Positions 8,850 through 17,697 of a stretch of DNA of 64,000 bases are shown here, piece by piece. The DNA is from Lysobacter sp. (GTDB lineage Bacteria > Pseudomonadota > Gammaproteobacteria > Xanthomonadales > Xanthomonadaceae), in contig SSGH01000007.1 of NCBI GenBank assembly GCA_008015835.1, forward strand, positions 62,001 through 126,000, written 5' to 3'. The stretch's first letter is position 1. Every line of letters begins with the position of its first letter. The position numbers were made by a program, and so were the translations under genes. The notes under the pieces are model-generated. The model saw only the letters and a program-made list of their open reading frames with translations. It was not told the origin of the DNA and did no database searches.

Positions 8850-11008
8850 GTGTCGAACTCGAACGGCAAACGCCCCCAGGCTTCGACCGGTTCGCCGTTT
8901 TTGAGAAACGGCGGAAAGGTGCGCGTTCGAACGTACTCAAGCGTGGCCTGATCGAAAAAACCCGCCGGCACGGATTCGACGACGCGCGCGTCTTTCACCC
9001 TGCCGTCTTTCCCTAAGAGCACTTCCAACATCACCTTCCCGCTGGTGTTCTTGCTCGAGACAGCTTGCATCAGCTTCGTCATCGGAGATGGCGCAGGCGT
9101 GCCGGGCACGGCCAGCAGATCCGGAGGCGATGCCGCGGCTTCGGCCTCTTGCTTCGCGGCTTGCGCCTGTTGACGCGCCGCTTCGGCCTGAGATTTCGCT
9201 GCCTGGGCTTGCTGCCGTCCCGCTTGCGCCTGTTGCTGGGCCGCGACCGCTTGCTGGCGCAACGCTTCGGCTTGCGCTTTCGACGCCTGCGCTTGCTGCC
9301 GTCCCGCTTGCGCCTGTTGCTGGGCCGCGGCCGCTTGCTGACGCGACGCTTCGACGTGCTGCTTCGCCATTCGAGCCTCTCGACGCGCTTCAGCAGCGGC
9401 CTCGACAGTCGCGGCCGTCTGCGCAGGCAGAGCGATCACATCGGGAAGCTCCAGAGGCGCCGGGGGAGCGGGCGGCGCCGGAGGCGCAGGCATAGGCGGC
9501 AATTCGCGCGGCGATGGCGGTGCCGGCGGCGCGACGAGTTCTGGCGGCGACGGCGGTGCCTTCGGCGCGATGGGGGGCATCGGCGCGATCGCTGCCGACA
9601 TCGCCGGCAGCGGAGGAAGATCCGGCGGCGACGATGGCTCAAGCGAGGCCATCGGTGCGACCGCCCTGGCTAGCGACGGCAACAGACTGAGCTCCGCGGG
9701 CGACGGCGGCGCGATGCGGTCGCTTCCGCTCGTCGGACGCACCACGATATCCAGCGCGACGCCTTCGAATCCGCCGTCGGCTTTTTCTTCGCCCACGCGC
9801 ACCTCGGCCGTCGTGCCGCGCTCGACGATCAATCGCGGCGTGGCGACAACGCGACCGTCGCGTTCGATCCTCGCGACGATGTCGTAGCGCGCCTGCCCCG
9901 CATCGCGGATGCGCGCTTCCACGTCGATGCGGCCGTCGTCTGTCTGCTGGGAAAAAGCGATGGGTTCGCCGTATGCGCCACCGAGCGCGAAGGCTTCGCT
10001 TTCGCCGTCGTCGATGCGCGCACGGATGTCGGCGACGTAATCGAGGGGCCCGCCGACGGCGGTCGGCGAAGCGGGCGCGGTCGGCGCGGCGGCGACGGCG
10101 CGCGCCGACACGTGCGTCGGCGTTTGCGCCGACCACACCGCGAACGCGGTGCCGGCGATCGCGAGGCAGGCGATCGCGATGCCCGCGGCGCGCGCGAAGC
10201 GGCGCGGCGGGGGTGCTTGCAGATGCATGAGTCTCTCCTTCATCGGATGGGTGAGACCCCAATGACAGCCCAGTGGTACCGGCTGTGCAGCCACGAGGGT
10301 TTTGAGCATGGCCTCGCCGTAGCGGCGGCGGGCCTGCGGGGCGCTCGCGATCACGCGTTGATCGCAAGCGAGTTCTTGATCGTCGCGGAAGCGCACCGCA
10401 GCCAGGTGCACCAGCGGATGGAACCAAAACGCGATGCGCAAGACGGTCGCGACCAGATTCGCCCAGGGGTCGCCGCGGCGCAGATGCGCGCGTTCGTGCG
10501 CCAACATCAGCGCGCGTTCTTCGGCGTCGTAGCGCGTGTCGAAATCCGCCGGCAAGACGATGCGCGGGCGCAGCAGGCCGATCAGCGCCGGCAAGCCGCT
10601 GCGGCCCTGCGCGCGCCACAGGCCCGGCATCACGTTCTGCAGATCGCCCAGCGAAGCGACGAAGCGCCGCTGCAATCGCCATTGATGCGCCGTCATCGCC
10701 AGCGCGCCGCATAGCCACAGCGCGCACCACCAGGCCGCGCGATCGACGACCGGCATCGCGGCGGTCGCGACCGCCGCTGGCAGCGCGACCTGCGCCGCGA
10801 CGGTCGCCGGCGCGACCACGACGGTGGGCGCCGGCAAAGCGAGCGCCAGCAGTGCGACCGGCGGCAAAGCCCAGGCGGCGTAGGCGACGCCCGCCCCGCA
10901 GTAGCGGCGCAGCGGCGCGCGGATCGCCCATGCGACCGCGATCGCGAACGTCAGCGCGAGCGCGGCTTCGCCGAGCAGATCGAGCGCGTCACGGGCTGCG
11001 AGAGTCAT
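8843..11008 (-). CDS. BlaR1-type M56 metallopeptidase fused to a TonB-like C-terminal domain
   Basis: 721-aa membrane protein. Several N-terminal transmembrane helices flank a cytoplasmic gluzincin domain with H171-E-R-A-H175 and a downstream Glu in DDQELACDQR, as in BlaR1/MecR1. A further helix follows at about 270-290. The C-terminal half is periplasmic: a low-complexity Pro/Ala region, an Ala/Gln-rich coiled coil built on a 28-residue repeat (about residues 545-615), and a TonB/AgmX-like end (GKVMLEVLLGKDGRVKDARV…TFPPFLKNG). In place of the penicillin-sensor domain of true BlaR1 it therefore has a TonB-type domain. It overlaps the blaI-like gene by 20 bp, so peptidase and repressor are co-expressed. 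The signal sensed is unknown. Confidence 0.85.
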   Translation of the reverse strand: MTLAARDALDLLGEAALALTFAIAVAWAIRAPLRRYCGAGVAYAAWALPPVALLALALPAPTVVVAPATVAAQVALPAAVATAAMPVVDRAAWWCALWLCGALAMTAHQWRLQRRFVASLGDLQNVMPGLWRAQGRSGLPALIGLLRPRIVLPADFDTRYDAEERALMLAHERAHLRRGDPWANLVATVLRIAFWFHPLVHLAAVRFRDDQELACDQRVIASAPQARRRYGEAMLKTLVAAQPVPLGCHWGLTHPMKERLMHLQAPPPRRFARAAGIAIACLAIAGTAFAVWSAQTPTHVSARAVAAAPTAPASPTAVGGPLDYVADIRARIDDGESEAFALGGAYGEPIAFSQQTDDGRIDVEARIRDAGQARYDIVARIERDGRVVATPRLIVERGTTAEVRVGEEKADGGFEGVALDIVVRPTSGSDRIAPPSPAELSLLPSLARAVAPMASLEPSSPPDLPPLPAMSAAIAPMPPIAPKAPPSPPELVAPPAPPSPRELPPMPAPPAPPAPPAPLELPDVIALPAQTAATVEAAAEARREARMAKQHVEASRQQAAAAQQQAQAGRQQAQASKAQAEALRQQAVAAQQQAQAGRQQAQAAKSQAEAARQQAQAAKQEAEAAASPPDLLAVPGTPAPSPMTKLMQAVSSKNTSGKVMLEVLLGKDGRVKDARVVESVPAGFFDQATLEYVRTRTFPPFLKNGEPVEAWGRLPFEFDTD
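9201..9341 (-). repeat. 84-bp internal repeat encoding a coiled coil
   Basis: A segment of about 57 bp (9201-9257) recurs nearly exactly at 9285-9341, a period of 84 bp or 28 codons (four heptads). A more degenerate copy lies on the C-terminal side. It encodes the Ala/Gln-rich coiled coil of the M56/TonB protein. Confidence 0.75.
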
Positions 11009-11372
11009 GATCCAGCGTCTCCAGCAAACGGCGCAATTCGGCGATGTCGTCCGCGGTGAGTTTGCGATGCCGGCTGAAATGCGCGACCAGCGGCGCCACG
11101 CGGCCGTCGAACAAGCGCGACAGAAGACTTTCGCTTTCGTCCAGCACCCAATCCTCGCGACGCAGCACCGGCGAATACAGATAACGCCGGCCGTCCTTCG
11201 TCGCCTCGATCGCGCCCTTGTTGAGCAGGCGATTGAGCAGGGTTTTGATCGTCGCCTCTTGCCAGTCTTGGTGGGGCGTCAAAGCGGCGACGACGTCTTC
11301 GGCGCTGAGCGGGCTACGTCGCCACAGCACGTCCATCACCATCGATTCGGCTTCGCTGATCGGGGTCGGCAT
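10989..11372 (-). CDS. BlaI/MecI/CopY family transcriptional repressor
   Basis: 127-aa repressor. The N-terminal winged helix is typical (SEAESMVMDVLW…LSAEDVVAAL…WQEATIKTLLNRLLNKG), followed by the Tyr-containing wing (RRYLYSPVLRRED) and a C-terminal dimerisation helix. In this family the partner M56 peptidase triggers cleavage of the repressor on stimulation. The gene overlaps its M56 partner by 20 bp. Two operator-like palindromes lie just upstream. GAAGGAT precedes the ATG. Confidence 0.93.
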   Translation of the reverse strand: MPTPISEAESMVMDVLWRRSPLSAEDVVAALTPHQDWQEATIKTLLNRLLNKGAIEATKDGRRYLYSPVLRREDWVLDESESLLSRLFDGRVAPLVAHFSRHRKLTADDIAELRRLLETLDHDSRSP

Positions 11373-11390
11373 CGCGGCGCGATCCTTCGT

Positions 11391-11425
11391 TTACGGCTGT
11401 AATTGATTTCAGATTACACGCGTAA
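11391..11425. promoter_or_regulatory. Two BlaI-type operator palindromes
   Basis: TTACGGCTGTAA (11391-11402) and TTACACGCGTAA (11414-11425) both read TTAC-N4-GTAA, the core of BlaI/MecI operators (TTACAnnTGTAA); each deviates at one inner base. Centres are 23 bp apart, about two helical turns. They lie 19-53 bp upstream of the repressor start, covering the probable promoter, which fits autorepression. Confidence 0.75.
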
Positions 11426-11595
11426 ACGACGATGTCAAGGCCGTTCGTCGCCCGGCGCTCTGCGGCGTCGCCGAATCGCGGCGACGCCCGCGCACCGGTC
11501 TCGCGCTGCAGCGAAGCTCACGGGCGTCGCCCTCGAACGTTTTTCCCGAGAGGCGCGAACGGAACCCGCGCGCCGCCCACGCACAGGAGCACCGC

Positions 11596-12021
11596 ATGGC
11601 CACTTACGTACTGCAGATTTCCGCCCACGCCGAACCGCCGGCGAGCGGCGGCACGTTCCCCATCGCCAAGGATTGGCAATTCAAGTTCTTCGTCAGCGCG
11701 GGGCAGGAACTGCCCTACGGCGTTTCCGAGGACATCTATAAAGAGTTGTGCGCAGGCGATGTCGCGGCGGCCGATCAGCGCGTCAAACATACCTATTTCC
11801 CCGGTTCCCCGGTCACCGATTACGCGCTGTGGTCGCTGAAGGACGCCCGCTACGTCTCCGGGGTGCTGAAGGTCGGAGAGTCGACGGCGGTGGTGGATAT
11901 CGGCGATGTCGAACGATCCGCGCCGATTTCGCTCAGCAACCTGCTGACGTTGGCGATCGAGGATTTGGGCATCGACGTCGGCAGGGACAAAGTCACGGTG
12001 TATTTCAACGCCTGCCGCTGA
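11596..12021 (+). CDS. Conserved protein of unknown function
   Basis: 141-aa protein that I do not recognise. It starts at ATG with AGGAGC eight bases upstream. It has no signal peptide or membrane segment; composition is that of a soluble cytosolic protein. Aromatic-rich stretches (DWQFKFFVSAGQELPYG, HTYFPGSPVTDYALWSL) suggest a compact mixed alpha/beta fold. Codon use is normal for the window. It lies 113 bp upstream of the acetyl-CoA hydrolase gene, with no clear functional link. Confidence 0.75.
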   Translation: MATYVLQISAHAEPPASGGTFPIAKDWQFKFFVSAGQELPYGVSEDIYKELCAGDVAAADQRVKHTYFPGSPVTDYALWSLKDARYVSGVLKVGESTAVVDIGDVERSAPISLSNLLTLAIEDLGIDVGRDKVTVYFNACR

Positions 12022-12134
12022 TCCGACCGGGACCGCACGCGACCGACGGGAGCGCGGGCGGCGGGAGCGCGCGTGACGGCGACGAAGTTGAGCCCGCGCA
12101 GATTTTCGCGCCGCGATTGCGCGAAGATGCGGGC

Positions 12135-14114
12135 ATGACCGACGACCGCCGCCCCGCCCCGCTTCGACTCGACGCCCTCGACGGGGCCGTCGACGCCCTA
12201 CTCGCCCGCATCGACGGCCCGCTGCGCATCGCCGCGCCGCTAGGCATCGGCAAGCCCCATCGCCTGCTCAACGCGCTGTACGCGCGGATCGCGCAAGACC
12301 CGTCGCGGCCGGCGCATCTGTACACGGCGCTGTCGCTCGACCCGCCCACGCCGAGCGGCGATCTGCAGAGACGCTTTCTCGCGCCGTTCCTGTCGCGGCA
12401 CTTCGGCGACGATTTCCCGCGCTTGGCCTACGTGGAGGCGCAAAAACGCGAAGCGTTGCCCGCGCACATCGAAATCGAAGAGTTCTACATGCAATCCGGC
12501 GCGATGCTGGGCTCGCGCGAAGCGCAGCGGCATTACAACAGCCTGAATTACACCCACGTCGCGCGCGTCGTCGCCGAACGCGGCATCAACTGCATCGTGC
12601 AGAAAGTCGCCGCCAACGCCGACGGTTCGCAATTGTCGTTGTCGTCGAACACCGACCTGACCTTCGACGCCATCGACGCGGTGCTGGCGCGCGGCGCTCC
12701 GCGGCCGCTGCTGGTCGCCGAAATCGACCCGGAACTGCCGTGGCTGGAAAACGGCGCGGCGGTGGAGGCGAATTTCTTCGACATCGTCGTCGCGCCGCCC
12801 GGGCCGTATCCGAAACTGTTCGCGCTGCCGCGGCATCCGGTCGCCGACGCCGAGTACGCCATCGGCTTCTACGCCAGCGCCCTGGTGCGCGACGGCGGCA
12901 CGCTGCAGATCGGCATCGGCGCGTTGGCCGATGCGCTGTGTCATGCGCTGGTGCTGCGCCACACCGACAACGCCGCGTATCGGCGTGTCATGCTCGCGCT
13001 CGATCCGGAGATCGAACGCCATCCGGCGGTGATCGCCAGCGGCGGGCTCGACCCGTTCGAGATCGGGCTGTACGGCTGCAGCGAAATGATCAACGAGGGC
13101 TTTCGCAAGCTGGTGCAAACCGGCGTGCTCAGACGCAAGATCGTCGACGACGAAGCGCTGATGCGGCGCATCGCCGACGGCAGCGCCAGCGACGCCGATC
13201 GCGAGCGGCTGGAGCGCGAAGGCGAATTCCTCCACGGCGCGTTCTATTTGGGCTCGCACGAGTTCTACGACTGGCTGCGCGGCCTCGACGCCGCCGGACA
13301 ACGCGCCATCGGCATGCGTCGCGTGAGCGAAGTCAACGAGCTCTACGGCGGCCGCGAAATGCTGGAGAAAGCGCAGCGCCGCGACGCGCGCTTCTTCAAC
13401 ACCTGCATGATGGCCACCGCGCTGGGCGCCGCGGTGTCCGACGGTTTGGCCGACGGCCGCGTGGTGTCGGGCGTGGGCGGGCAGTACAACTTCGTGGCGA
13501 TGGCGCACGCGCTGCCGAACGCGCGCTCGGTGCTCATGCTGCGCTCGGTGCGCGACGAACCCGGGCGGCCGGCGGTCTCCAGCATCCTGTGGAATTACGG
13601 GCACACCACCATCCCGCGCCATCTGCGCGACATCTACGTCAGCGAGTACGGCATCGCGGATCTGCACGGCGCCTGCGACGAGGACTGCGTGGCAAGGATG
13701 GCGGGTATCGCGGATGCGCGGTTTCGTCATGCCTTGCTCAGCGAAGCTAATCTGCGCGGCAAACTGTACGCGGCCCCGGTCATGCTGCGACTGGATGATC
13801 GCAACCGCCCCGAACGCCTGCGCGACGCGCTGGCGCCGTTCCGCGCCGACGGCACCCTGCCCGACTATCCGCTGGGCAGCGACTTCACGCCGGTCGAACA
13901 GCGCTTGGTGAAGGCCCTGGGCTGGCTGAAAGCCAATACCGCCACGCGCGCGACCAAACTCAAGACGATCGCGCGCGCATTCACCGCTTCCGGCGCGCCG
14001 TCCGCCGCGGACGCCGAAGCGCTGCAGCGGATGGGCTATGCGTCGCCGTCGGGGCTCGGCGAAACGCTGTACGCGAAATTGATCGCGCTGGCGCTGCGCA
14101 AGACCCGCGGCTGA
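12135..14114 (+). CDS. Acetyl-CoA hydrolase/CoA-transferase family protein
   Basis: 659-aa enzyme of the acetyl-CoA hydrolase/transferase superfamily, which moves CoA between carboxylates or hydrolyses acyl-CoA. The start at MTDDRRPAPL was chosen because upstream codons are not protein-like. The C-terminal part carries family hallmarks: SEVNELYGG (position of the catalytic Glu), SGVGGQYNFVAMAHALPNARS, and ILWNYGHTTIPRHLRDIYVSEYGIADLHG. The protein is longer than simple acetyl-CoA hydrolases (about 500 aa) because of a long N-terminal part, as in a subgroup found in proteobacteria. Substrate is not predictable. Confidence 0.85.
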   Translation: MTDDRRPAPLRLDALDGAVDALLARIDGPLRIAAPLGIGKPHRLLNALYARIAQDPSRPAHLYTALSLDPPTPSGDLQRRFLAPFLSRHFGDDFPRLAYVEAQKREALPAHIEIEEFYMQSGAMLGSREAQRHYNSLNYTHVARVVAERGINCIVQKVAANADGSQLSLSSNTDLTFDAIDAVLARGAPRPLLVAEIDPELPWLENGAAVEANFFDIVVAPPGPYPKLFALPRHPVADAEYAIGFYASALVRDGGTLQIGIGALADALCHALVLRHTDNAAYRRVMLALDPEIERHPAVIASGGLDPFEIGLYGCSEMINEGFRKLVQTGVLRRKIVDDEALMRRIADGSASDADRERLEREGEFLHGAFYLGSHEFYDWLRGLDAAGQRAIGMRRVSEVNELYGGREMLEKAQRRDARFFNTCMMATALGAAVSDGLADGRVVSGVGGQYNFVAMAHALPNARSVLMLRSVRDEPGRPAVSSILWNYGHTTIPRHLRDIYVSEYGIADLHGACDEDCVARMAGIADARFRHALLSEANLRGKLYAAPVMLRLDDRNRPERLRDALAPFRADGTLPDYPLGSDFTPVEQRLVKALGWLKANTATRATKLKTIARAFTASGAPSAADAEALQRMGYASPSGLGETLYAKLIALALRKTRG

Positions 14115-14140
14115 GGCGTCGGCGCATCCTCGATCGCGAA

Positions 14141-14221
14141 AAATCAATTACTTAAGCGAGAATTCGGCCCGGGTTTGGCCCGGCAATTTTCTGGCCGCAC
14201 CGCGTGCGGGTTTTCTAGGAT
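14141..14221 (+). promoter_or_regulatory. Shared three-block promoter, copy 1
   Basis: AAATCAAT (14141-14148), then 30 nt, then CCCGGCAATTTTCTGGC (14179-14195), then 20 nt, then the -10 hexamer TAGGAT (14216-14221). The ATG of the secreted protein is 27 bp further on. The same blocks at the same spacing occur before three paralogous genes in the window (18.7, 24.3 and 28.3 kb). Confidence 0.65.
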
Positions 14222-14248
14222 GAAGGCCCCTCAGCGCGGAGCGCATCC

Positions 14249-14755
14249 ATGACACCGACGTCCCCTCGACCCATCGATTCGACGCATCGGCATTTGAGGC
14301 GACGCGCCCCGCGACAGCGCATCGCCATCGCCGTCCTCGCGCTCGCCTGCGGCCTGCTCGGGGCCATGGCCGATGCGCACGATACCCCGCACGCGCATTG
14401 GTGTTCGGTCGACGATACGACGGTCGCGCCCCCGGCGGTGGTCGAGGTGGGCCGCTTCGAATTCACGGGCGCGCAGATGCGGGTGCTCGCGCAAGCCCAA
14501 GCGAACCTGCCGGGCAGTTGCGGGCAAGTCGATCACGCCGACGAGTGGAAATGCGCGCTGCAGATCGCACAGAACTACTGCTCGACGCTCTCCGAATCGC
14601 AATCGCTGGATCAAGTCGCTACAGCGATCATCGTCGGCCCGCCGACGGCGGTGGCGGACGATCATCACGACCGCTATGCGTTGTCCGTCGGCTTGTACGG
14701 CGCGTGCGTGATCTGCGACTTGCATCAGGACATGCAAGACCAGACGCACGGCTAA
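14249..14755 (+). CDS. Small secreted Cys/His protein 1 (paralogue family)
   Basis: 168-aa exported protein, not assignable to a named family. A basic N-terminus and hydrophobic core form a signal peptide ending near ADA43; the mature chain would start HDTPHAHWC. Cys at 52, 91, 102, 111, 153 and 156. Features shared with four other proteins here: GRFEFT near 68-73, CGQVD at 91-95, a Cys 20 residues later, HH at 139-140 (DDHHDRY) and GACVIC at 151-156. The even Cys number suggests disulfides, and the His/Cys set could bind metal. It is followed after 89 bp by a second family member and both are convergent with a TPR-PAS receptor gene. Role as ligand or metal-binding partner of that receptor is inference. 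Confidence 0.75.
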   Translation: MTPTSPRPIDSTHRHLRRRAPRQRIAIAVLALACGLLGAMADAHDTPHAHWCSVDDTTVAPPAVVEVGRFEFTGAQMRVLAQAQANLPGSCGQVDHADEWKCALQIAQNYCSTLSESQSLDQVATAIIVGPPTAVADDHHDRYALSVGLYGACVICDLHQDMQDQTHG

Positions 14756-14844
14756 CGTCGAAGCTCGGCGCACGACGATGATGGATCGAAAAATCTCACC
14801 AGCGGCGACAACATCGGCGCCGCCTCATCACAAGGAGTTTCCTC

Positions 14845-15282
14845 ATGCGCAAGTTTCGCCTCGTCCCGATGGCGCTCGCAGTGGTTTTCTGCGCGAACGC
14901 TCAGGCGCACCTCTACCGCACATCACCGTGCGGCTTCAGCAATTTCTATTTTTCGAGGGCGTATGAACAATATTTCTCGCCATCGGAACTAACCGCACAT
15001 TACATCGAGTACATGAGAGAACATGGTCTCGCATCTTGTCGCGTCGATAACAGCGGGAATCCCGACCCGGAAAGTTGCGGCGGCGTCGATGCGGCTCATT
15101 TCATTGTTCGCTTCGCGAAAGAACAATGCGAAATGAAATCCTATGAAATGAACATGTCGTTGATTTGCGATTTCAGCGCAACGCCCTTTCTCGGTCTGGA
15201 TGGAGAAGATCATCACGAGTACCGATTCTCGCATGGGTTGTTGTTGTCCTGCGGAACCTGCGCACCGACGCCGATGGACTAA
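14845..15282 (+). CDS. Small secreted Cys/His protein 2 (paralogue family)
   Basis: 145-aa secreted protein with a clean signal peptide (MRKFRLVPMA…NAQA|HLYRTSPCG), so the mature chain begins with His22. Cys at 29, 65, 78, 95, 108, 136 and 139. It keeps the family motifs CGGVD (78-82), FAKEQC (90-95), EDHHEY (HH 123-124) and CGTC (136-139). A strong AAGGAG precedes the ATG. It lacks the three-block promoter and probably shares the transcript of the upstream paralogue. Its base composition is clearly more AT-rich than the neighbours, especially 14,930-15,180. It ends 12 bp before the convergent receptor gene. Confidence 0.8.
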   Translation: MRKFRLVPMALAVVFCANAQAHLYRTSPCGFSNFYFSRAYEQYFSPSELTAHYIEYMREHGLASCRVDNSGNPDPESCGGVDAAHFIVRFAKEQCEMKSYEMNMSLICDFSATPFLGLDGEDHHEYRFSHGLLLSCGTCAPTPMD

Positions 15283-15294
15283 ACACAGGCACGC

Positions 15295-17514
15295 TCACCC
15301 CAACGCATCCCGCCGCGCGTAGGCCTGCACCTCGTAAATCCGGCGCTGCAAGTCTTCGCGCGGCGCCGGGTCGATCGGGCAGTGTTCCAGCACGTAATAG
15401 GCCGTGCGCAAAACGTCGCGCCAACGCGGGTTGTCGGGGAGCTTCGCCAAGGCGAGATAGCGCTCCATCGTGCGTGCGCGCAGGCGGCCGTCGTCGATGC
15501 CGATGCGCCAGATGCGGCTTCGCTCCGCCAATTCGATTCGGTTCGTGCCGGTGCCGCGCTCCCAGTGCTCGATGACGCACAGCATCAGTTCGACCAAGTT
15601 GCGGCGATAGCGTCGATGCGCGTCGGCGTTCGGATCGCTGTCGAAGTCGCGTTCGGAGTCGTCGTCCGCATCGCCGCTTACGCCCGAATCGATGACGTTA
15701 TCGCGCCGTTCTTCGGCATCGACCAGGGACGACGACGCCACTTCGGAAGAAACGCTGCTCGCCTCGCGCAGCGCGAGAATCAGCACGCCCGCGTCTTGCT
15801 CCCACTGCGCGATGCGCGCATCCAGCGCGACGCCCGATTCGATCTCGATCCGCAGCGCCTCGGGACGGCCTTCCTCCGTGTTGTCCATCGCCTGCGACCA
15901 GCGTTCGCGACAGTCCGGCGTCATCCGCTCCGCGAACGCCACGCCGATCAACGCGGCTTCGTCCGCGCCGAGCAGCGCGCAGGCGCCGCCGTTCGCGGCC
16001 AAGACCTGGCCCTCAGCGTCGAGCAAGCACACCGCATCGCCGCGGGTGGCGAGCAATGCGCGCAGCAAACGGCGATCGACGCGCAGCGCTTCGGCCTCGC
16101 TGCGGTAACGCTGCAGCGCTTCTTCGTAGCGCGCCTGTCGCGCCGCCGCCGCTTCGCGCGCGCGCTGATTCCGGCGCGACGCGTACAGACCGACGCCCAA
16201 CGCCAGCGCGAGCGCGATCAGCGCGATCACGCCGGTCCACAGTCGTCGCTGTCGGCTTTCGTGTTCGAGCGTCGCGATCTTGCGCTCGCGCTCGGCCGCT
16301 TCCAATCGGCTGCGCTGCCATGCGATCTGACGGTCGAAACGCGCCTGCGCGTCGCGCCGTTCGGCGTCCTTGGCCGCGCGCAGCGCGGCGATCGCTTCGG
16401 CATTCGCACCGACATCGGCCAAGGCCAACGCGCGCTGTTCGAGCAAGGCGATGCGATGCGGGTCGGTGTCGGGCAACTCATCCAGGGCCGCGCTCAAGCG
16501 CGCGATCGCTGCAGGCGCGCGATCGTCGGCGCGTTCGATCCGCGCCGCCTCCAACTGCAGGGTCGAGGGCACCGCCAACCCGTGTTCGGCCGCGAACGCG
16601 AGGCCTTCAGCGCTCCAACGCCGCGCGGCGTCCAGGTCGCCATCGATCATCGCCGCACGCGCAAGCCCCGCATATGCGCGTAACCGATACGGGCGTTGGC
16701 CTTCGTGGCGAAACTCGCGCATCGCGCGCGTGAGCAGCGCGACCGCCTCGGCCGTGTCGCCGCGATCCAGCGCCATGACGCTGAGGGTTTCCGTGGTATG
16801 CGCGACTTCGATCTCGTCGCCCGCGCGTCGATAATTCTCGATCGCTTCCTCATAATAGCGCAGGGCGGTCTTATGATCGCCCTGCTCGCGATACAAGTCG
16901 CCGAGATTATTCAACGTCGAGCCGATCTCCGGGCTGCGGTCGGCGCGCAGGATCGCCAAGCTGCGTTCCAGCGCCGTTTGCGCGCCGCGGAAGTCGCCCA
17001 GCCGCATCAGCCCGGCGCCGATGTTCTTGGTTTGCTTCGCGATACCCGGCCGAAAACCATTGCGCTCGGCGATGCCCAGCGCGCATTCGAACGCTTCCAA
17101 GGCCTCGGGGACGCGTTCGCGCCGGTAGGCCAACACGCCATCGCGGCGCACGGTTTCGTAACGATCGCGCCAGTCGCCTCGCGCGGCGAGCGCGCGGGCG
17201 CAGGTCAAAGCGTCGCTCGCGCGCTCGAAGTCGCCGGCTTTGATGCGCGCGTCGACGACCGCGTGCAAACGCTCGACGGCATTCCCACCCGCCTTCACCT
17301 CGAATTCGCGCAAGCATCGCGCCGTGTCGATGGTCGGAGCGCGCTCGAATCGATCGCAGACGGCGTCCGCGGCGCGCACGCCCGGCGCTTGCGACGCCAG
17401 CGCGAACGCCAGCACCGACGCGACCGCGGGTAGGATGCCGATGCGCTTCTGCGGATTCTCGATGTTCTTCGCCGCCACGACGTCCCGACTCGCTGCCCAA
17501 TCGACCGCCGCCAT
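15295..17514 (-). CDS. TPR-TM-PAS receptor protein 1, novel C-terminal domain
   Basis: 739-aa predicted inner-membrane receptor. In order: signal or anchor segment (to about 48), periplasmic tetratricopeptide repeats (about 90-390, for example IGSTLNNLGDLYREQGDHKTAL), one transmembrane helix (about 425-447), a coiled coil (450-480), a PAS domain (about 483-585, DAVCLLDAEGQVLAAN), an acidic linker, and a conserved C-terminal domain (637-739) containing RIELAERSRIWRI and NPRWRDVLRTAYYVLEHC. No histidine kinase, GGDEF, EAL, HAMP or known HTH signature is visible. The last domain is the best conserved part among the four paralogues and may be the output module; DNA binding is possible but unproven. 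Start is uncertain: no clear ribosome binding site, and an internal GTG would shorten the N-terminus by 12 residues. Confidence 0.85.
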   Translation of the reverse strand: MAAVDWAASRDVVAAKNIENPQKRIGILPAVASVLAFALASQAPGVRAADAVCDRFERAPTIDTARCLREFEVKAGGNAVERLHAVVDARIKAGDFERASDALTCARALAARGDWRDRYETVRRDGVLAYRRERVPEALEAFECALGIAERNGFRPGIAKQTKNIGAGLMRLGDFRGAQTALERSLAILRADRSPEIGSTLNNLGDLYREQGDHKTALRYYEEAIENYRRAGDEIEVAHTTETLSVMALDRGDTAEAVALLTRAMREFRHEGQRPYRLRAYAGLARAAMIDGDLDAARRWSAEGLAFAAEHGLAVPSTLQLEAARIERADDRAPAAIARLSAALDELPDTDPHRIALLEQRALALADVGANAEAIAALRAAKDAERRDAQARFDRQIAWQRSRLEAAERERKIATLEHESRQRRLWTGVIALIALALALGVGLYASRRNQRAREAAAARQARYEEALQRYRSEAEALRVDRRLLRALLATRGDAVCLLDAEGQVLAANGGACALLGADEAALIGVAFAERMTPDCRERWSQAMDNTEEGRPEALRIEIESGVALDARIAQWEQDAGVLILALREASSVSSEVASSSLVDAEERRDNVIDSGVSGDADDDSERDFDSDPNADAHRRYRRNLVELMLCVIEHWERGTGTNRIELAERSRIWRIGIDDGRLRARTMERYLALAKLPDNPRWRDVLRTAYYVLEHCPIDPAPREDLQRRIYEVQAYARRDALG

Positions 17515-17651
17515 GGTCGATGGTCCGGATCGGGAGAGTCAACGATGGCGACATCGGAGCGATCGTATCGGAGATGACGGCGCATCCGCGAAACGCGTAC
17601 CGATTTCGAACGGCAACGGCGCGCGCGAACCGGTTCGAGGCCGCGAACGAA

Positions 17652-17680
17652 ACGGGCGCCATCGCGAGGACGGCGCCCGT
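17652..17680 (-). terminator. Terminator-like hairpin after the CCRC-motif gene
   Basis: ACGGGCGCC (17652-17660) pairs with GGCGCCCGT (17672-17680) around an 11-nt loop. On the minus strand it is followed by the weakly T-rich TTCGTTCG. It ends transcription of the gene stopping at 17698. Confidence 0.5.
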
Positions 17681-17697
17681 CTTCGTAGACGAATGGA

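Noticed and set aside
11748-12134. Longer N-terminus for the acetyl-CoA hydrolase
   Set aside because: The extension overlaps the 141-aa gene in another frame and has no protein-like composition; the ATG at 12135 gives a sensible start.
12240-14147. 635-codon open frame antisense to the acetyl-CoA hydrolase gene
   Set aside because: Composition typical of antisense reading of GC-rich genes; no start signal; the plus-strand gene has clear family motifs.
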